A stretch of DNA of 64,000 bases from Sphagnum magellanicum (lineage: Eukaryota > Streptophyta > Sphagnopsida > Sphagnales > Sphagnaceae): NCBI GenBank assembly GCA_021904315.1, contig CM038908.1, positions 14,528,501 through 14,592,500 on the forward strand, given 5' to 3'. Within the stretch, counting starts at the first letter, position 1; the number at the start of each line of letters is the position of its first letter. Below are positions 59,993-64,000 of this stretch, piece by piece. The translations under genes were made by a program, and so were the position numbers. Below the pieces are notes generated by a model. It saw nothing but the letters and a program-made list of their open reading frames with translations. It did no database searches and had not been told where the DNA came from.

Positions 59993-62846
59993 GGTCTGTT
60001 TACTCCAGCAGGGCGGAGAAAGAGTGGAATACAGATGTGGCGCTGCAGATAATAATATATTAGTGTTGTAAAATTTTATTTTTATTTTTTATTTTGGGGT
60101 TTTTGGACTAGGTACACTCATCCTGTCTCTTTCTCAACAACTGAAAGAGTTGGGTTGGGCTTTTTCTTTTTTTTTTTTGAAATTTTATTTAGAATATTGG
60201 AAATTTTCAATGCTTTTTACGTTGCCATAATTTTTTATTATAGTTGAATGGATGCCAAAGTGAGCAGCCGTTAAGCACACGTTTATTAGATATTGGCAAT
60301 TTCAAGGCTTGCATTTGCCATAATAATAATGGCAACGGATGTCAGTTGCCATTTTAACGCACAAACTTAATATATATATTGGTAATTGCAATGATCAGAT
60401 TGCCCAGAAAAACAATTTTGCCAATAATAATAATATGCTGGATGCCAAAGGTATTATTATGATGCATGTGAAAATTGGCTCCACCAGAAACCTTAACCAT
60501 TATGAACAGGGAGGGTGTCTGGATACTGGAACTTATCAACATACAAAAACAAAGAAGTAATTTTCAACAGATTGATACCTACTAAATAGTAACATACTAC
60601 TTACTTACAAGTTGAACAATGTTGGGGTATATTTGCTGTCTCCGGTCCATTCCCATGGTCAGCTGTATGTTGCTATCTCAGGGGTCACAAGCAGTGCAAA
60701 CATCAAGATTTTCAGTGGCCAGGGTCCTGATGGATACATGTGGAATGTTGTATATAAAGAGATTTTGGAAATGTAGTTTGTAATTGTAATTTTGTAATAC
60801 ATAACGTCAAATACACACACACCTGTGCATTAGGCACGGGGTTCAAACTAGTTTGAATAGAAAAGACATCATGTTGTCTTCATAACTTGAATCTGTGCCA
60901 GTGGACAATACCATGTTGTATGTTTGGGAAGGAATAGATTCCAAATCTGCTGGGCGGCAGCAAAACAAAAATTTATTCCAGCAGAACCAAAGGATGTTTG
61001 CGACCTTCTTTTGCTGAACAGAAGAACATGTAGAACCGTGCTGCTTGGTTCATTGCAGAACCATGCAGGCCCAAAAAAGAAGTTCAAGAAGACAAGAGAA
61101 ACATGCGGCGAACAGAGCTCGATGGGGGGGGCGGGGGGGGGAGGGGGGGTGGTATTTAGAGTCTTGCATAACATGGTGATAGTCTATGTAGCACTCTGGA
61201 ACTGCGTTGAAATTTGACTTGGACTTTTTAAACAGGTTAGCCTAAAGCTAATGGAGGAAAAAGTATAATAATAGTTCAAATTGATTACTTTGAGGGGGCT
61301 GGAAGGGCAGTTTTGTCCATGCTTCTACTTTGGCCGTGAATCCTGGCTTTGACTGAGTTAATACTAGCTTTGACACAATTGCCACCTAAATTTTTGTTGA
61401 AGTTTTGGGCTCAAACTCATGGAATTTGTTTTTTCAACTTCTTCAGCTGGGCCGCGAGATAGACTTATAAATATTACGACTTTTCTCAATTCTTCGTTAG
61501 ATGTGTTAGGATATTATTATTTACTAACTGATATATAGTAAGAAAGTCTGTGACTGGAAACTTGTCAAGAGCTCTGGACAGTTGTGTATTAATGCTCCTG
61601 CCACATTATTTTCAAAACTATTTCATCCACGCTGTTTCTACTTACTTTTCTACCACTGACGGCGAGTTTTTCTCTGCTAAAAATAGTCCGACGGCTGTGG
61701 ACTTTTCCCCTAAATCTCAGTAGGATTTTAAGTCTCTGACAAGAGAAAATTTTCTTTATGGAATGTGGATGTGGCTTTAGACAACAGCAACAGCAATCTA
61801 ATAATTTATATAATAATTCATTGACATAATTTTTCATTTCCAGAAAAAATATAGGGATTTTTTTGGCGAGGGAGAAGTGTTTTTTCTAGTGTAAATCTGA
61901 TTAGTTTTGCTATTTTTTTGAAAAAATTCGCCAAATGTTTCATATTGTGCAATAATTTTGAAAAAAAACCCTGTCTGTGACATCCTAGTATTTTTATTTT
62001 GAATCAAGACTGGCAAATTCTTTCTTACATGTTGATAGCTGGAACTACAAAGTTGTAAATTAGTTTATTAAAATAGAATTTACAAAATTTCTCAAAAGAA
62101 CAAAATAGAAAGGTACTAGTACCGTAATCTATTTCTCAAGTTTGCTTAAAACTTGATTAAGTTCGGTTGAAGGTGTGATAAAGTTGTTGAATCTCGAGAG
62201 CAAATATATTTACTTGAATAGATTCCAATTGATAATGACATAGGAAAAATGCAATGACAAACTAAAATAACATGGTCTTCATGAGGAGGTCTGTTCATCT
62301 GTTTCTTCCCTGGTTCATAAGAATCCAAACTCGTACCTTCACCTTCTTGAGCACGGGGCCCCTTAGTGGCCAAATTAAACCTAAGAAATGTTAGATTTTG
62401 ACTCACAGATCCTGGTTTAGTCTAAGTATGGGATATCTATAATATTTAGCAGTGCTAATTTAGATGAACTTTGGTGCTGGTTCCACTCACAGCGTTCCTC
62501 AGTAGTCCGGGAACAAGTATAGAAAGTTCACAACTGTGAAAACAGACTTGAACATGACCAGGAAGGAATTTATTTGCGCCGGAATCTCCTGTACACGGCA
62601 AGTTGACCAGATCCTAAATCAAAACACGCTGACCAGCGCCTAATCCGGAATGCGATCAACAAACCCCTTTTGACAAAGACTTAAAGAGCTCGGTTTGCGA
62701 ACTTCAAAGCGGCAAGTTTACACACAAATTGGTCAGTCGTTGTGGAAGAGTCCTTTGAATTTGCCTAGGAGAAAGTTCTCATGACTGCCGCCTCTGGACA
62801 GTGCTCGACAGCTGCCACAGATACATAACGCTAGGATTGAAGAAGG
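59993..62846. other. Intergenic region upstream of the NAC gene
   Basis: No supported frame. The overlapping frames 60869-61174 (minus) and 60924-61217 (plus) owe their length to the G-tract region. A poly-T run lies near 60170, and CACACACACC is at about 60813. It may hold distal promoter elements, but none can be named with confidence. Confidence 0.45.
61124..61152 (+). repeat. G-tract, potential G-quadruplex
   Basis: Three runs of 7-8 G and a final GG are separated by single C, A or T bases (GGGGGGGGCGGGGGGGGGAG-like). This is the only such tract in the window. It could form a quadruplex on the plus strand and is also prone to sequencing error in length. Confidence 0.8.
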
Positions 62847-62856
62847 TTTTATATAC
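62847..62856 (+). promoter_or_regulatory. TATA-like box upstream of the NAC gene
   Basis: TTTTATATAC lies in otherwise moderate-GC sequence about 750 bp before the start codon. If used, transcription would start near 62880 and give a leader of about 720 nt. A nearer TATA-less start is the alternative. Confidence 0.35.
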
Positions 62857-63027
62857 AGCCTGGTTGCAGATCATTCAGTAGAGACACAGCAGAGTAGTTC
62901 ATAGGACGGGAAGTACTAGCACCCTCAATTTCTTGAATAAGTTTTGGCGTAGATCTTGAACCGAGATTTATAACAAAGAAGGGGAAAAGATCTGGTCTTG
63001 GCGGAAGAATCAGTGCGAACTAGTGGC

Positions 63028-63117
63028 ATGATTAATGACGATCTCAAGGAGGGACAGATTTCCAGAGTTCAGGTGGCAGCGGGCTGGATAGATGCTGTAA
63101 TTGTTAAGATTGATTGA
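63028..63117 (+). other. Upstream ORF 1 in the putative NAC leader
   Basis: ATG at 63028 opens a 29-codon frame (starting MINDDLKEG) that closes at 63117, entirely upstream of the main start. If the leader begins near 62880 it would be scanned first and could dampen translation of the main frame. It has no recognised conserved peptide. Confidence 0.3.
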
Positions 63118-63241
63118 AACCTAGAGGTTCCCAATTCGAATCAGTCGACTGTAGAGGCGAGATTTGAGATGACCACGCAGCACTCTAGATAATTTCAGAT
63201 AAGCAAGACGTACCTCAATCAGCAGGGCATCGAGTTGGAAG

Positions 63242-63466
63242 GTGCTAGTCGGAGTAGTACTATTTACAGTCGAAAATCCAAGTGCCACTGCCTCTAGTGC
63301 ACTCCGCAGTACACAATCTCTGAGCAATTATTGCGCTTTTCTAAGTTCCCGACTTACTTGCTATCTAGTGCTGCCAAAGGCTCACTTGTCCACTCAAGGT
63401 CACTTCGATACTTTACTCGAGGTCACTTCACTAGTTCATTCGAGGTCACTAGACATAGAACTCTGA
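63242..63466 (+). other. Upstream ORF 2 in the putative NAC leader
   Basis: A 74-codon frame (MLVGVVLFTVENPS...) ends 132 bp before the NAC start. It has no domain and overlaps the short motif repeats. It counts as an upstream ORF only if the long leader is real; it may otherwise be chance. Confidence 0.25.
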
Positions 63467-63485
63467 ATTTTTTCTCGAGATCACT
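63392..63485 (+). promoter_or_regulatory. Four copies of ACTCGAGGTCACT-like motif
   Basis: Copies lie at 63392-63404 (ACTCAAGGTCACT), 63415-63427 (ACTCGAGGTCACT), 63438-63450 (ATTCGAGGTCACT) and 63473-63485 (TCTCGAGATCACT). The first three starts are exactly 23 bp apart, about two helical turns, and the fourth follows after 35. This could be a tandem factor-binding array or a decayed 23-bp tandem repeat. Confidence 0.6.
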
Positions 63486-63598
63486 TGACTTGTAGTTCAC
63501 GCAACTCAGTAGAGATAGAATTTTCTTGTGCTTTCTGGCTGCAAGATACTGGATAGCAGACGCACATTGTCTAAACGAACGCCGCCGCAACCACAATC

Positions 63599-63794
63599 AT
63601 GGATAGTGTGCGGCTCTCCAAATTGGAGCCACAACAATCTGAAGACTCATTGCCGATGCCAGGGTTTCGCTTTCATCCCACCGATGAAGAGCTAGTCGCA
63701 TACTATTTACCGCGGCAACTACGCCGGAAGAGGCTTCCTGTGGCGGTCATAACACAGCTCGACATCTACAAATACGACCCCTGGGATCTTCCAA
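63599..63794 (+). CDS. NAC-domain transcription factor, exon 1 (partial gene)
   Basis: Exon 1 encodes 65 residues plus one base. Residues ~19-65 are the start of the NAC DNA-binding and dimerisation domain: [18 protein letters not shown] is subdomain A, and [12 protein letters not shown] belongs to subdomain B. NAC proteins are plant-specific nuclear regulators that bind CACG-core promoter sites as dimers. The [10 protein letters not shown] wording favours the clade around JUB1/ANAC042 and its relatives, but the assignment is tentative without the remaining domain. The ATG at 63599 is the only start upstream of the domain in frame and is followed by G, a favourable context. The exon ends at a good plant donor (AA|GTATGT at 63795), right after DLP, where NAC genes commonly have their first intron. 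The 18-residue N-terminal extension is polar. The rest of the gene lies beyond the window. Confidence 0.9.
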
Positions 63795-64000
63795 GTATGT
63801 ATTTTGCAGTTCTCAACTCCATCCAGAACTTAGTTGCAACAGTGAGGCGATTCTAGTTAGTGTGCTTGAAATCTCAATTCTGGTTTTGACTGAACACTTC
63901 ATTGAATCTACACCTAAACCCTTGTCGAGAGTCGAGGACCAACGTTTTCCTTTCAACTTTGTTAGTGAATCAGCCCGTTGTACAAGACAAAGAAAAAGAC
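63795..64000 (+). other. Start of NAC intron 1
   Basis: It begins GTATGT. The open frame continues only to 63856 and loses NAC similarity at once, which supports splicing. No acceptor leading back into NAC subdomain C (the WYFF-like segment) is found before the window ends. Confidence 0.7.

Noticed and set aside
60830-60860. tRNA-like GGTTCAAAC text
   Set aside because: No acceptor stem, anticodon arm or matching box A upstream.
60869-61217. Antiparallel ~100-codon frames around the G-tract
   Set aside because: Both depend on the low-complexity G/C run (poly-Pro on one strand, poly-Gly on the other) and share the same DNA.

Overview
The window looks like AT-rich, repeat-dominated nuclear DNA of a land plant, probably a gymnosperm such as a conifer. 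Four observations point that way. The only convincing host gene is the first exon of a plant-specific NAC transcription factor at the right edge. CACTA-type DNA transposons are numerous. One LTR element is primed by the plant initiator-methionine tRNA site. Long stretches carry nothing but decayed repeats. The organism is an inference; no species-diagnostic sequence was recognised.

Layout. 1-12 kb holds two related non-autonomous CACTA elements in opposite orientation (1454-4391 and 7643-10622), each with its own 3-bp target duplication. Beside them are two decayed coding relics that end in a cysteine/histidine zinc-finger-like motif (4560-6391 minus, 10626-11887 plus). A 197-bp MITE sits inside the second CACTA element, and the first element preserves the matching empty site. 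12.3-12.9 kb is a ~61-bp minisatellite with an alternating two-unit pattern. 14.8-15.6 kb is a GC-richer block that may be a solo LTR. 18-22 kb is more balanced in composition and carries a Harbinger-like MITE but no gene. 23.5-26.2 kb is a third CACTA element with a perfect 27-bp-arm hairpin. 26-34 kb is mostly featureless AT-rich DNA. 34-36 kb holds a Ty3-type gag fossil, followed by two adjacent fold-back repeats.

37.6-41.6 kb is the best preserved retroelement: a gag-only LTR element on the minus strand. It has ~98.7 % identical LTRs, a primer site, a polypurine tract and a 669-codon gag frame with two CCHC knuckles and a long acidic tandem-repeat region. 42.2-44.4 kb is a fifth CACTA-like element interrupted by a 104-bp mini-CACTA. 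48.3-51.8 kb is a CACTA-like element with a fourth family member (49311-51030) nested inside. 54.1-58.0 kb is a Ty3-type gag/protease/RT-start fossil interrupted by a 652-bp DNA transposon with perfect 25-bp inverted ends.

From about 59 kb rightwards the base composition becomes more genic and leads into the NAC gene. A TATA-like box lies near 62850, followed by a long putative leader with two upstream ORFs and four copies of a short motif. Exon 1 is 63599-63794, and its intron runs off the window. There is no operon-like or pathway-like set of genes. The biology visible here is mainly the layering of transposons, and the most unusual signals are the central palindromes of the CACTA family and the acidic-repeat gag of the short LTR element.
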